NCBI GenBank assembly: GCA_024398055.1
Contig: CP073749.1
Location: 4,340,594 to 4,404,593 of the forward strand
Reading direction: 5' to 3'
DNA: 64,000 nt
Source: a bacterium SCSIO 12741
GTDB lineage: Bacteria > Bacteroidota > Bacteroidia > Flavobacteriales_G > Salibacteraceae
Under the pieces are notes generated by a model that was not told the DNA's origin, ran no database searches, and was given only the letters and a program-made list of their open reading frames with translations. Below, in pieces: positions 27,805-37,465 of the stretch. The translations under genes were made by a program, and so were the position numbers. Numbering within the stretch: position 1 is the first letter of the stretch; each line of letters starts with the position of its first letter.

Positions 27805-30068
27805 ATGAGTTCATTTGGAAAAACCTTCGAACGATCCTCGCCCTACCTTGCCTTGACCTTGTTTGGCTTTGCCCTGTTTTATGTTTTGTTTCAAAGCAGA
27901 TGGTCGGTTCAAAACAACTCTCGAAAAATTCTTAGTGAAATCGCCAGTACACCGGAAGAAACCGTTTCTCGGTTTATGCAACCCGTTTGGCAATCCTTCG
28001 ACCTGGTCAAAGAGCAATTTCCCGGCGTTTACCCACTCTTGGATGTAGGCGATGAACAACAGCTGCGAAGTTTGATGACTCCAGTATTGCACCAAACCGA
28101 TCGAATCACCTGTATTCGTATAGCTTCTGACTCCCTCGAATTTTTACTCACTGAAACCGAAAATCTGCTCATAACCCGCACCATTAAAGGAAACAGCCCT
28201 AACAACCACCTTACGCTCAATTTCAAACCAACCAACAAGGTTATTTCTCACCAGGATAGTGCAGATTACGATCCTCGGGAACAAAGTTGGTATCAGGGAG
28301 CCTTGAGCAGGCCCGTGTCTGCCCCCTTGTTTATGAGCGAGCCTCATCAATTGTTTTGGACCGGGGTACCAGGAATAACAGTTAGTCGTGTCATTCCCGG
28401 TCGTGCTTCCAATTTTGCTGTCCTTGCCTATGACATTCCATTAAGTGCTATATCGGACTTCACCTCACACCTGAAGGTTTCTGAAAACGGACAATTCTTC
28501 ATTTTGGGTAAAAACGGGCAATTCATGGGACTTCCCCACATGGCCCGTGATTTGGCCTCAGATACCCTGAATCGCTTACTGCTCAAAAAGCCCGAAGACG
28601 CGGGGTTACCGCTGTTTGGCGCCTGCTACGATCGATTTTCTGAAAACGAGCAGGACTCAGCCCTGTTTGAAATCACCTTTGAAGGTACTCGTTGGTGGTG
28701 TCGGATGCGGTCGATGAAACTCAATGATGAAAATGCCATCACCTTTGGCGTATTGGTTCCCGAAAAAGACATGCTCGGAATCATTCAAAAAGGCCAGCGA
28801 AATATAATCATCACCTTTGTTATTGGCTACTTGATGCTCATCTGGATCTTCTGGCTCTATCGCCGGACCCGAAACATGAACCGCCGGATTCGGAAGCAGA
28901 AGAACGTGATTGAGACCAAGAACGATGAGCTCATGCTCAGCATCAACTATGCTCACCGTATTCAAAGTGCCATTTTGGATGCCGAACTTCGGTTGAAGAA
29001 GCATTTTCCAAATTCCTTCCTGTGGTCAAGACCGAGAGATGTGGTTGGCGGTGATTTTCTTTGGTATGAAAATGTAGAATTCAAAGCACGAGGGTTTCAA
29101 CAGCGAATTCACTTCCTAGCCATGGTCGATTGTACGGGACATGGAATTCCGGCTGCATTTATCACCCTATTCTGCCAAGCTGCGCTCAACGAGGCCATTG
29201 AAAAAGAAACCTGCCCTTCTCCCCCCGATTGCTTAAGCGCCTGTATCGCACACTGGAAGAGTCTTTGGGAGAATCAGGGCAACTTCGCGATGGATTTGAC
29301 ATTTCACTGATTGCTATTCCTGAAGGCTACAACTCCCTGTATTACTCCGGAATGAACTCCAACGCCTACCTCTATCCGAAAAGTGGCAGCCCCATATACC
29401 TAACCGGTGATCGATCGTTGCAAACAGAGCGCTTAGGGGCACATACCTTCCGTTGCCAGGAAATAAGCTTGGAAAGCGAGGCAGAACTCTTCCTATTCTC
29501 CGATGGAATCAAGGATCAATTCGGCGGAAGCAAAAACAAGAAGTTTACCGCCAAAAGACTTAAACAACTCACCTTGGAAATCAGCCAAATGCCAATTCAG
29601 GAGCAGCAAGCCCAAGTAGAAAAACAACTGTGGAATTGGAAAGGCGATAACGAGCAGACCGACGATATCATTCTGGCCGGAATCCGTATAACGGCTGACG
29701 GTAAAGCCATTAGCAAGACCTTGCCCGTTGAGAAGTCCACCATTAGCATCCAAGAGCCCAAAGCTCGATTGACGGTATCAAGCTCGCAGGAAGATTGGAA
29801 TGGGGAGCATTTAACCCATCTTTTACAGAAATTGAAGGCTTCCCCCGCAAAAAGCCTTATCATCGATTTATCGGCCATTAATTCTCTGGATGAGCAGGGT
29901 GCCACTATCCTTCTGGAAAATCTAAACGATAGGCTACAAAATCATTCGATGGAGCAAATCACCATAATCGCTCCTTCCAATCTATTTGATAGGTGCGCCT
30001 TTTTCCATAGCCTAAACGAGGTTAACCCTCAAGCTCTGGCCCAATCTGAAATCTTGCTAAAAGATTAG
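27805..30068 (+). CDS. Membrane sensor - SpoIIE-type phosphatase - STAS protein (one apparent frameshift)
   Basis: The ATG at 27805 is used; an upstream TTG overlaps a promoter-like TACATTTG. Membrane segments at about 12-30 and 333-352 flank a Cache-like extracytoplasmic sensor domain. A coiled coil and SpoIIE/PP2C domain follow (AHRIQSAIL, VVGGDFLW, DCTGHGIPAAF). The frame breaks at the C6 run 29221-29226; one added C joins it to the second half (LFLFSDGIKDQFGG, DDIILAG metal motifs) and a C-terminal STAS domain (about 29780-30060). PP2C enzymes of this class dephosphorylate STAS anti-anti-sigma proteins; here both are fused. The usual phospho-serine (DSSG) reads DEQG. No cognate kinase is in the window. 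Confidence 0.88.
29221..29226 (+). other. Apparent 1-nt deletion in C6 run of the SpoIIE-STAS gene
   Basis: Frame 1 carries the first half of the phosphatase and ends at 29310 with unrelated residues. Frame 3 carries the second half from about 29229. One extra C gives a continuous domain (SPPRLLKRLYRTLEESLGE). Both halves have full family motifs in the right order, so this is a broken single gene or a base-call error. Confidence 0.8.
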
Positions 30069-30083
30069 AGAAGTACTATAAAC

Positions 30084-31598
30084 TTAGAAACGACGACGAA
30101 GATTGTACTTCAACTTACGCTGGTAATCTTCTGTCATCCAGTCCATAAAGTTGGTCGTACTCTTACTGATGCAATGGCAATAATGCTTGACCCGATCGCG
30201 TATATCGTCGTACAGGTGCTCTGCCAATTGAAGCGCGTCGAACATATCCTCCGAGTTCTCTACACAAATCTGCGTATGCTGCTCAATAGAATTATCGATA
30301 GCTACCCGAGGACGCTGACCACTTTGAATAACCCGCTTATACTCTTCCTTGATGTTAAACTCAATGCTCTCTGACTTGGCAAACTTTTCTCTGATCTCAT
30401 CCGGCATGATGTACTTGAAGTTGCGCTGAATATCTTCATCCGAAGCCAGGCTTTCCAGGTATAGATTAGGATTTCGGAAGATATCGTGCCAATCAACTGG
30501 AGCATCCCACTTACCAAAACGGTAGGCGTTGTTACCCAAATCGATTACCGTAAACTCAGACTTCCCAGGCAAAATACGAGAACCCCGACCGATCATCTGG
30601 TGATAAAGCGTCAAAGACTTTGTAGCCCGATTCAGAATGATGGTTTCCACCGTTGGTTCATCAAATCCAGTGGTCAAAATTCCTACAGAGGTCAAAATCG
30701 CATCCGGCTTTTCTTTAAACCACTGCAATATTTCTTTTCGCTCTTTGGATGAGTTGGTATTATCCAGGTGTTTAACGTCATAACCGGCATTGCTAAAGGA
30801 CTCATAAACCTCTCTGGACGTGTTGATACCATTATTAAAGATCAATGTTTTCTTGCCCTTGGAACGCTCCTCATATGCATCCAAAAGCTTTTCCTGCATC
30901 AGGTAATTGGTGTATAGGCGTTCGGAAGATCGAACGGTGTAATCCCCGTTGATACCTACCGAAAGGGATTTGAGGTTTACATCGTAAGAAAAAGTAGATG
31001 CTTTAGCCAGGAAGCTCTTTTTGATCAAGGTACCAATGGAATCTCCTACAATTAGTTCATCGTAGTTATCCTTCATCGGAAGCTTGATATTGGAGCTAAG
31101 CGGAGTAGCTGTAACGCCCAGAATCATCTCATTTTCGAAAAACTTAAACAGCTTTCTAAAAGAGTTGTAGTGAGCCTCATCCACGATGATCAAGCCAACA
31201 TTCGTCACTTCAAACACATCATCGTTTAAGCGGTTGTTGAGCGTTTCCACCATGGCCACAAAACAGGAATAACTTTCCTGGTCGGGTAGCTCTTTTACCT
31301 TGCTGTCGATGATTTTATTAGGAACCTCAAACTCGCTTAACACGTTGGATGTCTGGGCACAAAGCTCAATTCTATGGGTTAGAATGAGTACTTTTTTTCC
31401 CGTTTCGCGAATGTATTGCTTGGCGATTTCAGAGAAAATTACCGTTTTTCCTCCCCCGGTAGGTAGCTGATACAGCAAGTTGTACTTCTCTTTCTTATCA
31501 CGAAGTCGATCGAAAATGCGTTCCATCGCCTCGTGTTGGTAGTCGTACAACTCCTTCCCTACTTTCTTATCTAACTTTTCGGTGGCTTCAACCGGCAT
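30084..31598 (-). CDS. DEAD/DEAH-box helicase (superfamily 2)
   Basis: A 504-aa protein with motif I PTGGGKT (46-52), motif II DEAH (140-143), motif III GVTATP, and motif VI HQMIGRGSRI. The layout is like the ResIII/SSL2 group of helicases. The C-terminal about 120 residues are helical with no recognised domain. Likely nucleic-acid remodelling; the pathway is not clear. Converges with the SpoIIE-STAS gene 15 nt away. Confidence 0.92.
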   Translation of the reverse strand: MPVEATEKLDKKVGKELYDYQHEAMERIFDRLRDKKEKYNLLYQLPTGGGKTVIFSEIAKQYIRETGKKVLILTHRIELCAQTSNVLSEFEVPNKIIDSKVKELPDQESYSCFVAMVETLNNRLNDDVFEVTNVGLIIVDEAHYNSFRKLFKFFENEMILGVTATPLSSNIKLPMKDNYDELIVGDSIGTLIKKSFLAKASTFSYDVNLKSLSVGINGDYTVRSSERLYTNYLMQEKLLDAYEERSKGKKTLIFNNGINTSREVYESFSNAGYDVKHLDNTNSSKERKEILQWFKEKPDAILTSVGILTTGFDEPTVETIILNRATKSLTLYHQMIGRGSRILPGKSEFTVIDLGNNAYRFGKWDAPVDWHDIFRNPNLYLESLASDEDIQRNFKYIMPDEIREKFAKSESIEFNIKEEYKRVIQSGQRPRVAIDNSIEQHTQICVENSEDMFDALQLAEHLYDDIRDRVKHYCHCISKSTTNFMDWMTEDYQRKLKYNLRRRF

Positions 31599-31620
31599 GA
31601 ATTGTTCTCCAAAATTTTTG

Positions 31621-31628
31621 CAAAAATA
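31621..31628 (-). promoter_or_regulatory. Putative -7 promoter element (TATTTTTG) for the helicase
   Basis: Minus-strand TATTTTTG fits TAnnTTTG and lies 22 nt upstream of the start codon. A -33 element is not visible at the expected spacing. Confidence 0.35.
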
Positions 31629-31744
31629 GGGAGTTTTTTATGCCCAGGCAGAAGATAAAAACGGGTTATGCACAATTCTTTTTTACACCCACGCGAAAAT
31701 CTTCCAAGAATTGAAGTCTTCCCTTATTATTAGTTTCCTGATAA

Positions 31745-32419
31745 TCAGGAAATGAGGGAACGATTCAGGTAATCGTCCAAAGGTTTGAGTCCTTTGAAGA
31801 CGGATGCACAGTGTTTCAGAAAATCGGCCGAAGTCACCAATTTATCCTCCATTTGATGCGAAGCCAGGAAACTTTTGTACCGTAGAAGCTCAATTTCCGG
31901 GTGATCTTTGGCAAAGCCTTTAGGAGCCGTTTTAAGCTTCTCTCCTTCCAGTTCGCCAAAGTATTTTTTGAAGGTTTTGTTTTGAATGATGGCTTTAAAC
32001 TCATCCGGATCATGAGCGATATCATCCCGAATGGATTTGATCCATTTGGATTCGGGCATGTAGGCTCCACCGGCCAGCATAGATTCTCCCGGTCCAATAT
32101 GGATGTAGTAACCCGCACGAGAGTGAATCTCTGACTTTTTCTCAGCGGCCGTAATATGAGCGCCAAAATGCGTTTTGTACGGCGACTTGTCCTTAGAAAA
32201 TCGAACATCTCGGTAAATGCGGAAGGCTGCCGCCTTACCCGAATGATGAGAAATGGAAGGATCGAATTTGGCAATCTCCCGAATCAATTCATCAATGAAC
32301 TCGATAAACTCCTGATGTACCTTTTGATAGGTCGGTTTATTATCCATAAACCATTCACGGTTGTTGTTTTTCTTAAGTGTCTTGAGAAAGGTGAAAGTGT
32401 CTTTGCTGAGGGTAGCCAT
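31745..32419 (-). CDS. DUF2461 (TIGR02453-type) family protein
   Basis: A 224-aa cytoplasmic protein of normal length for the family, opening with TFTFLKTLKKNNNREWF and containing FRIYRDVRFSKDKSPYKTHFG and GYYIHIGPGESMLAGG, both characteristic. The biochemical function is unknown. A strong hairpin lies between it and the upstream VOC gene. Confidence 0.92.
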   Translation of the reverse strand: MATLSKDTFTFLKTLKKNNNREWFMDNKPTYQKVHQEFIEFIDELIREIAKFDPSISHHSGKAAAFRIYRDVRFSKDKSPYKTHFGAHITAAEKKSEIHSRAGYYIHIGPGESMLAGGAYMPESKWIKSIRDDIAHDPDEFKAIIQNKTFKKYFGELEGEKLKTAPKGFAKDHPEIELLRYKSFLASHQMEDKLVTSADFLKHCASVFKGLKPLDDYLNRSLIS

Positions 32420-32439
32420 AGTGAATCAGATAATTAAAA

Positions 32440-32467
32440 GTTCACCGCTACCGAAGCAGCGGTGAAC
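32440..32467 (-). terminator. Terminator hairpin with UUCG-type tetraloop
   Basis: On the minus strand GTTCACCGCT pairs perfectly with AGCGGTGAAC; the inner bases GC-TTCG-GT make a classic C(UUCG)G loop. It is followed by CTTTTAATTAT. It ends transcription from the VOC gene, about 100 nt downstream of that gene's stop, and separates it from DUF2461. Confidence 0.85.
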
Positions 32468-32565
32468 GCTAAGTTAAATCGAAATGTCTTTGGGTAAAGA
32501 GCGATTTTTAAACGGTGAAGCAAGAAAAATTGAACGAGAATTACTTCCTGCTCTTCGTTTTCCTC

Positions 32566-32949
32566 TTATCCCATAGAATGAAAGGCAATGCGGTTACCCT
32601 CCGGATCCATGAATTGAGCAAAAAATCCATTCTCCCCAATCGAAGTTTTAGGAATTGTTATGGTTCCACCAGCGGCCTCAACGCGTCCCAAAGGAATGCT
32701 TAGATCATCTCCTCCATTAAGATAAACCAAGGCACCGCTTGAGCCAGGCTCCATACCTTCGCCGGTAACTACGGCTCCGCCAACAACGCCAGGTTCAGAT
32801 CCTGGAAGAAATCCCATTCTGAAGTCTCCTCCATCTGGGCTGTTCATTTCCATTTCTTGTACAGGTCCATCCAATACTGCACCATAGAATTTGCAAGCTC
32901 TATCGAAATTTTTAGCTGGAATTTCGAACCAGTTAATCACATTAGCCAT
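32566..32949 (-). CDS. VOC-family (glyoxalase/bleomycin-resistance-like) protein
   Basis: A 127-aa single VOC domain with the usual start (NVINWFEIPAKNFDRACKFYGAVL) and end (GFFAQFMDPEGNRIAFHS). This subgroup is common in Bacteroidota and usually annotated only as a VOC protein; enzyme activity is unknown. Stands alone, with a terminator downstream. Confidence 0.92.
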   Translation of the reverse strand: MANVINWFEIPAKNFDRACKFYGAVLDGPVQEMEMNSPDGGDFRMGFLPGSEPGVVGGAVVTGEGMEPGSSGALVYLNGGDDLSIPLGRVEAAGGTITIPKTSIGENGFFAQFMDPEGNRIAFHSMG

Positions 32950-33112
32950 TAGAAATAGATTTTAAGAATTAGCATTATTTCTCTACGAATGTAGATGGGG
33001 TGATTCGCGACGGCAAATCAAAAAATCCAAAAACTTAAATTTCTAATTTTAATATTTTTACCAATAACTTGCTCAATAAGTGAATTTATTACGCCCAATA
33101 ATTAAGTTTTAA

Positions 33113-34579
33113 ATGAAAAAAAAGGAAGTTCTATTTTCCTTAATTCACTCCCTCAATCAGAGTGAAAAGCGGTATTTCGTCCTGGATTGCACCCGGCAAA
33201 AAAATGGAGACAACTATCTTCGGTTGTTTCGAGCCATTGAGCAACAAAACGAATATGATGAGGGCGCCATTCGCCAGTTGTTTGAAGGAGAGACCTTTCT
33301 CAACCAACTTTCGGTTACAAAGAACTACCTCTACAAGCTGCTGCTAAAAAGCCTACGCAACTACCACCACCACTTAAGTAAGCAGGCAGAGCTCAAAGAT
33401 TTGCTGCGCAATGTAGAAATCCTATTCAATAAAGAACTGTACCAATTATGTGATCAGGAGTTGAAAAAAGCGGAGAAACTGGCTCTCAAATATGAATTGA
33501 CCGCGGGATTGTATGAAATCTATGACTGGCAGCGAAAATTGCAGCAGAATCAAAACCCTCACCAATATGCCCAGTTTCAAGCAACGCTTAAGCAGCAGGA
33601 ACAGGCGTTAAAACAATTGGAAAACCAGCACCAATACATGGAACTCATCGTGGGCGTTTCCCGCTCCATAATGGAAAATAGTGATAGTCCGGTTCCTTAC
33701 GAACAACTCTTGGAAGCTCCGGAAAACGCTCTTACCGAGGATGCGGCCACCATGCATTACAACGCTCTCTATTTTAAAAGCATTCTTCAAAACCAAAGTA
33801 AACAGGCCCTACAATCGATGCACGAACTGATCGATCGTATGGAAAAATACCCTCATCGAATTATTGAAGCGCCTTCGCTATACGCTGGAAGTGTGAATAA
33901 TGTGGTGAGTTACTATGTGTTTAACCAGGACTACGATCAGGCCATGAGTTGGATTCGTAAAGCGCAGCAGGTTTATCAAAAGGTAAAAAGCCGGAGCGAG
34001 AATCGAACCGTGCTCAAGCAGATGCTCAGAACTTACAACATAGAACTCGAGATTTACCGGGAACAGGAAAATGCGGATATCGATATTCAACACATCGAGG
34101 ACTTTGTGATCAGCAAAACCTATAAAATGCCGCTGGACTACCTCTTCTCCTTTCGCTTTCAGCTGGCGTATATATACTTTAAGCGAGGTAAATTTTCCCA
34201 GGCCCTTCAATGGGTGAATCTGGTGCTTCAAAGCAAACACCGACAGGTGCGCCCCGATGTTCAGGTCAATGCACGATTCCTAAATCTGATGATTCACCTG
34301 GAATTGCAAAACCTCTTCGTGCTACGCTATTTCGTAGACAGCACCCGACGGTATCTCAAAAAGTGGCCTATTAAAGACCCAAGTGTACCGCATGTTCTCA
34401 GTTTCTTTTCACGAATTAGTAAGGCTCCATTGCTAGAGTATGAGCAACAATACCGATGGTTGTATGAGCGGTTGTACCCCAATGGCTATGAAGCACCTCC
34501 TACTCCCGATGGCGGGGATTTTATTCATTACAAAAGTTGGCTGGAGCAAAAGCTGGGCATCACGGCATCGACGTTGTAA
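33113..34579 (+). CDS. Uncharacterised helical-repeat (TPR-like) protein
   Basis: A 488-aa cytoplasmic protein with no signal peptide or membrane segment. It is strongly helical with repeated paired-helix patterns (for example AQALQWVNLVLQ-like and DYDQAMSWIRKAQQVY), suggesting TPR repeats from about residue 100 to 460. The opening MKKKEVLFSLIHSLNQSEKRYF resembles conserved Bacteroidota proteins of unknown function. The AT-rich region upstream probably carries its promoter, but no clear match was found. Confidence 0.75.
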   Translation: MKKKEVLFSLIHSLNQSEKRYFVLDCTRQKNGDNYLRLFRAIEQQNEYDEGAIRQLFEGETFLNQLSVTKNYLYKLLLKSLRNYHHHLSKQAELKDLLRNVEILFNKELYQLCDQELKKAEKLALKYELTAGLYEIYDWQRKLQQNQNPHQYAQFQATLKQQEQALKQLENQHQYMELIVGVSRSIMENSDSPVPYEQLLEAPENALTEDAATMHYNALYFKSILQNQSKQALQSMHELIDRMEKYPHRIIEAPSLYAGSVNNVVSYYVFNQDYDQAMSWIRKAQQVYQKVKSRSENRTVLKQMLRTYNIELEIYREQENADIDIQHIEDFVISKTYKMPLDYLFSFRFQLAYIYFKRGKFSQALQWVNLVLQSKHRQVRPDVQVNARFLNLMIHLELQNLFVLRYFVDSTRRYLKKWPIKDPSVPHVLSFFSRISKAPLLEYEQQYRWLYERLYPNGYEAPPTPDGGDFIHYKSWLEQKLGITASTL

Positions 34580-34674
34580 GCGGGAAAGATTTTTTGGGAA
34601 GCAATTAGACCATTGGTTGAATTTATTTAGATTAGTCACAACTAATTAAGTAATTAACCCAATTTCCTCTCCTG

Positions 34675-36312
34675 ATGAATGCTCTATTTCACGTACCTGC
34701 CTTAGGCAGAAGAAACTCTTTCATCCTTAAACTTGCTTTATTCTCACTCCTTATAATTTTATCTGGCCCGGGCTTCGGCCAAAAGCTTAGCTGGTCCGAA
34801 ATCCTTGAAGATCCCAAACGGGAAGGCTGGAACGACAATCTGTATGAAGGAAAGTACTACAGTTATCACCGCGCAGATGGTGAGTTTACCCTCATCCGTC
34901 GTGACTTAAACATGAAGGAAGAAGCTCGTGAGACTTTTACCTACAAACACGAAAGTGCACCTGGAAAATTCACCGAGCCCCGCTTTCGCTGGATGGGAGA
35001 TCGTCTCGTGGTTTTTACCCGATTCAAGGACAAAGACGAAGAAACCTTCCACCTCTACTACCAGATATATGACTTGAGTACCATGCAAACCAGCGGCCCC
35101 GAAGAGTTTATGGACATAGACTTCATTGGTAAATTCCGCTACGAGGACATTCTGGTTAAAGTATCACCCGATGCTACCAAGATGGCCATTTCCTACTTCA
35201 CTTCTCCGGAAAGGGGAAAATTTGAACGGGAAGATCTGACCCACCATCTCAAAGTATACAACAATGAAATGCAAGAGCTTTACAAAGCAGACTTGGTAGA
35301 AGATGACCGCGAAGAGCACATTGAAATTAACTACTACACCGATTTTTCCTGGTTTTCAGACGGACGCATCCTCTTCCTAAAATCTCGCTGGGTAGGAACC
35401 GATGAGGACGACGAAGTGCAGGAAGATGTGGATGAAGATGAAATCACTCCCAGACTCTTTACCCTGATCGAATTTGACGACAAAGGTTCTCCTTTGGATC
35501 ATCAATACCTCGAGGTGGGTCAGGTATACGTAAACGACATTAGTGTTTTGGTGGATGAGAACGATAAAGTAGCCATTGCCGGTGTATACTCCAAGATATA
35601 CAGTTCCAGTATGGGCGGAGTTTTCTTTGCCAAGGAAGGTGGCAACGGTAAGATTGGAGAATTTGAATTTATCCACTTATCCGAGGACCAGGTATTCGAG
35701 CTTACTCCTACCAAGCAGGCTGATAAAATCCGCAAGAAGGCCGAGAAAAAAGCCGCTAAAAAAGGACGTGACGTGATTTATGAACTCAGCAACATGGTTT
35801 GGAGAGGATTCATTGAGCGCGGTGATGACTATGTGTACATTCTGGAAAAATACCGCTACTGGCAAACTCAAAGTACCGATGCCAACGGTAACACCACCAC
35901 TACAAATCACTACAAGTATGGTGAAATCATGACCTGGTCATTTAGCAAAAACATGGAACTTAACTGGATGTCGAGAATTCCGAAAAGCCAGTACACCAAA
36001 AACGATGGTGGCTCCAATTCCTCTTTCGTCTATGGATATACTGATGATAAGATGTACTACATCTACCACGATTTGGAGGAAAACCTAAAGAAACCGAAAA
36101 ACGAAACGATTACGGTAAACACCCGGAAAAAAATTCCACTCATGTTGGCTGAGGTCGATTCAGAAGGAGATTTCGATCGACAAGTAATTGGGACAGAAAA
36201 AGACACCAAGCTGGATATCCGTCCAAGAAGCGGAATGCACATCGAAGGCGATAGAATCATCCTTATTGCCAGAGATAAACTTAAGTGGACCCATGCCTCT
36301 TATGAGTTTTAG
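34675..36312 (+). CDS. Secreted or periplasmic protein of unknown function
   Basis: A 545-aa protein with a signal peptide after a charged start (LALFSLLIILSGPGFGQ, about residues 20-36). The rest is beta-rich and strongly acidic/basic, with repeated strand pairs that may form a beta-propeller. A Lys-rich stretch (KKAEKKAAKKGRD) is at about residue 350. No T9SS tail. Convergent with the next gene, which ends 2 nt away. I do not recognise the family. Confidence 0.75.
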   Translation: MNALFHVPALGRRNSFILKLALFSLLIILSGPGFGQKLSWSEILEDPKREGWNDNLYEGKYYSYHRADGEFTLIRRDLNMKEEARETFTYKHESAPGKFTEPRFRWMGDRLVVFTRFKDKDEETFHLYYQIYDLSTMQTSGPEEFMDIDFIGKFRYEDILVKVSPDATKMAISYFTSPERGKFEREDLTHHLKVYNNEMQELYKADLVEDDREEHIEINYYTDFSWFSDGRILFLKSRWVGTDEDDEVQEDVDEDEITPRLFTLIEFDDKGSPLDHQYLEVGQVYVNDISVLVDENDKVAIAGVYSKIYSSSMGGVFFAKEGGNGKIGEFEFIHLSEDQVFELTPTKQADKIRKKAEKKAAKKGRDVIYELSNMVWRGFIERGDDYVYILEKYRYWQTQSTDANGNTTTTNHYKYGEIMTWSFSKNMELNWMSRIPKSQYTKNDGGSNSSFVYGYTDDKMYYIYHDLEENLKKPKNETITVNTRKKIPLMLAEVDSEGDFDRQVIGTEKDTKLDIRPRSGMHIEGDRIILIARDKLKWTHASYEF

Positions 36313-36314
36313 CA

Positions 36315-37409
36315 CTACTCTACCCTGAAACGCAGCAGCACCGATTCCTGTCTGCGTTTCATTTGCTCCAGGTTGGTACTTTCAAAAGGACGATCTAACT
36401 GATTTTGAGCCAAATCTGCGGTCAATTCAGGAAGAATGAAAAGGTAGTTTCCAATTTCCCAGGGTGCATCGGGAGTAAAGCTCCAACTTCGTTCTTCCTG
36501 CTCAGACTGAAATGTTCCTTGAATAACCTCCCCTTGAGCCGAGGTTAGTTGCAATCCTTCTAAAAGGCTCCCATAGCACATGGGTTCAGAAAAACGAACG
36601 GATACAGCCTCTTTACTTCCAGGCTTGACCGGACCTTTTTGAAATTCCTCAATACTTGGCAACAGCGTATCGGATTCGGTAATGGTATAAGTAATGGCAT
36701 AGGAGCACTCAGCCCAACGATTGTTGACGCCCTGAAAGGCTTTTCCCAATTGTAACGTGACCCTTTCACCTGGATAAAAGATTTCACCGTACTCATCCAA
36801 ATAGCGAATGTCTTTTTTTACCCGGCCCGGATGAAGCATCAAAGCCACAACGGTATAATCTTCATTCCAGGCTACTTTGTGCCGCCAAACCAAGGGACGA
36901 TCCAGGCCCAAACTATCCAGTATTTTAACCTCCTTCAGGTCAAATACATCCGGATCCATCGGCTGGTCGAACTTGAGGTAAAAAAGCAAAGTGTTCTCAG
37001 GAATAGCCTGAGCACTTGGATAATGGGCCAAAACCTGTGGTGCGAAAGGATTAAGCTCCGGTTGTGGCGGTGACTTGAATCGTTTTCTAAATTCCTCTCC
37101 CCGACTTTGCAACCGAACTTCAAAAGTCAGGTTGGATCCGGCATCGGATGTCGATGTGAAGCAGAGGTATTGCCCTTTTATTTTGTAGCGCCCCAGAACG
37201 GGCTGATCAACGGTTACATTATCCACAATCCAATGGACGGATAGAAAGCGTCGAAAGGCAACTGGATCATTCTTTTCCGAGAGATACTTAAGCTCAGATG
37301 GCAAAAGCCTGCCGGCCACTTCAAATCGGGCCGAGTCCAAAATTTCGATTCGCTCTTGCCCTAACATCATCATGGGACAAGCCAAGAGGACCATTAAGAT
37401 GATTCGCTT
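36315..37409 (-). CDS. Periplasmic protein with SbsA-type Ig-like domains
   Basis: The ATG at 37409 gives a signal peptide (MKRIILMVLLACPMMMLG). About 364 residues. Two Big_5/SbsA Ig-like modules are suggested by LFYLKFDQPMDPDVFDLKEV and AVSVRFSEPMCYGSLLEG. No T9SS tail and no lipobox, so it is probably periplasmic. The gene upstream is a T9SS protein on the same strand, 57 nt away. Confidence 0.72.
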   Translation of the reverse strand, partial: KRIILMVLLACPMMMLGQERIEILDSARFEVAGRLLPSELKYLSEKNDPVAFRRFLSVHWIVDNVTVDQPVLGRYKIKGQYLCFTSTSDAGSNLTFEVRLQSRGEEFRKRFKSPPQPELNPFAPQVLAHYPSAQAIPENTLLFYLKFDQPMDPDVFDLKEVKILDSLGLDRPLVWRHKVAWNEDYTVVALMLHPGRVKKDIRYLDEYGEIFYPGERVTLQLGKAFQGVNNRWAECSYAITYTITESDTLLPSIEEFQKGPVKPGSKEAVSVRFSEPMCYGSLLEGLQLTSAQGEVIQGTFQSEQEERSWSFTPDAPWEIGNYLFILPELTADLAQNQLDRPFESTNLEQMKRRQESVLLRFRVE

Positions 37410-37465
37410 CATAATACCTGCAAAGAAAGTCGAATCCATACAATCCGACTTTCTTACCCCGGTTT

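Noticed and set aside
29221-29310. Programmed ribosomal frameshift in the SpoIIE-STAS gene
   Set aside because: The run is C6 with no typical slippery heptamer or downstream structure that I can see. Similar single-base losses elsewhere in the window favour sequence error.
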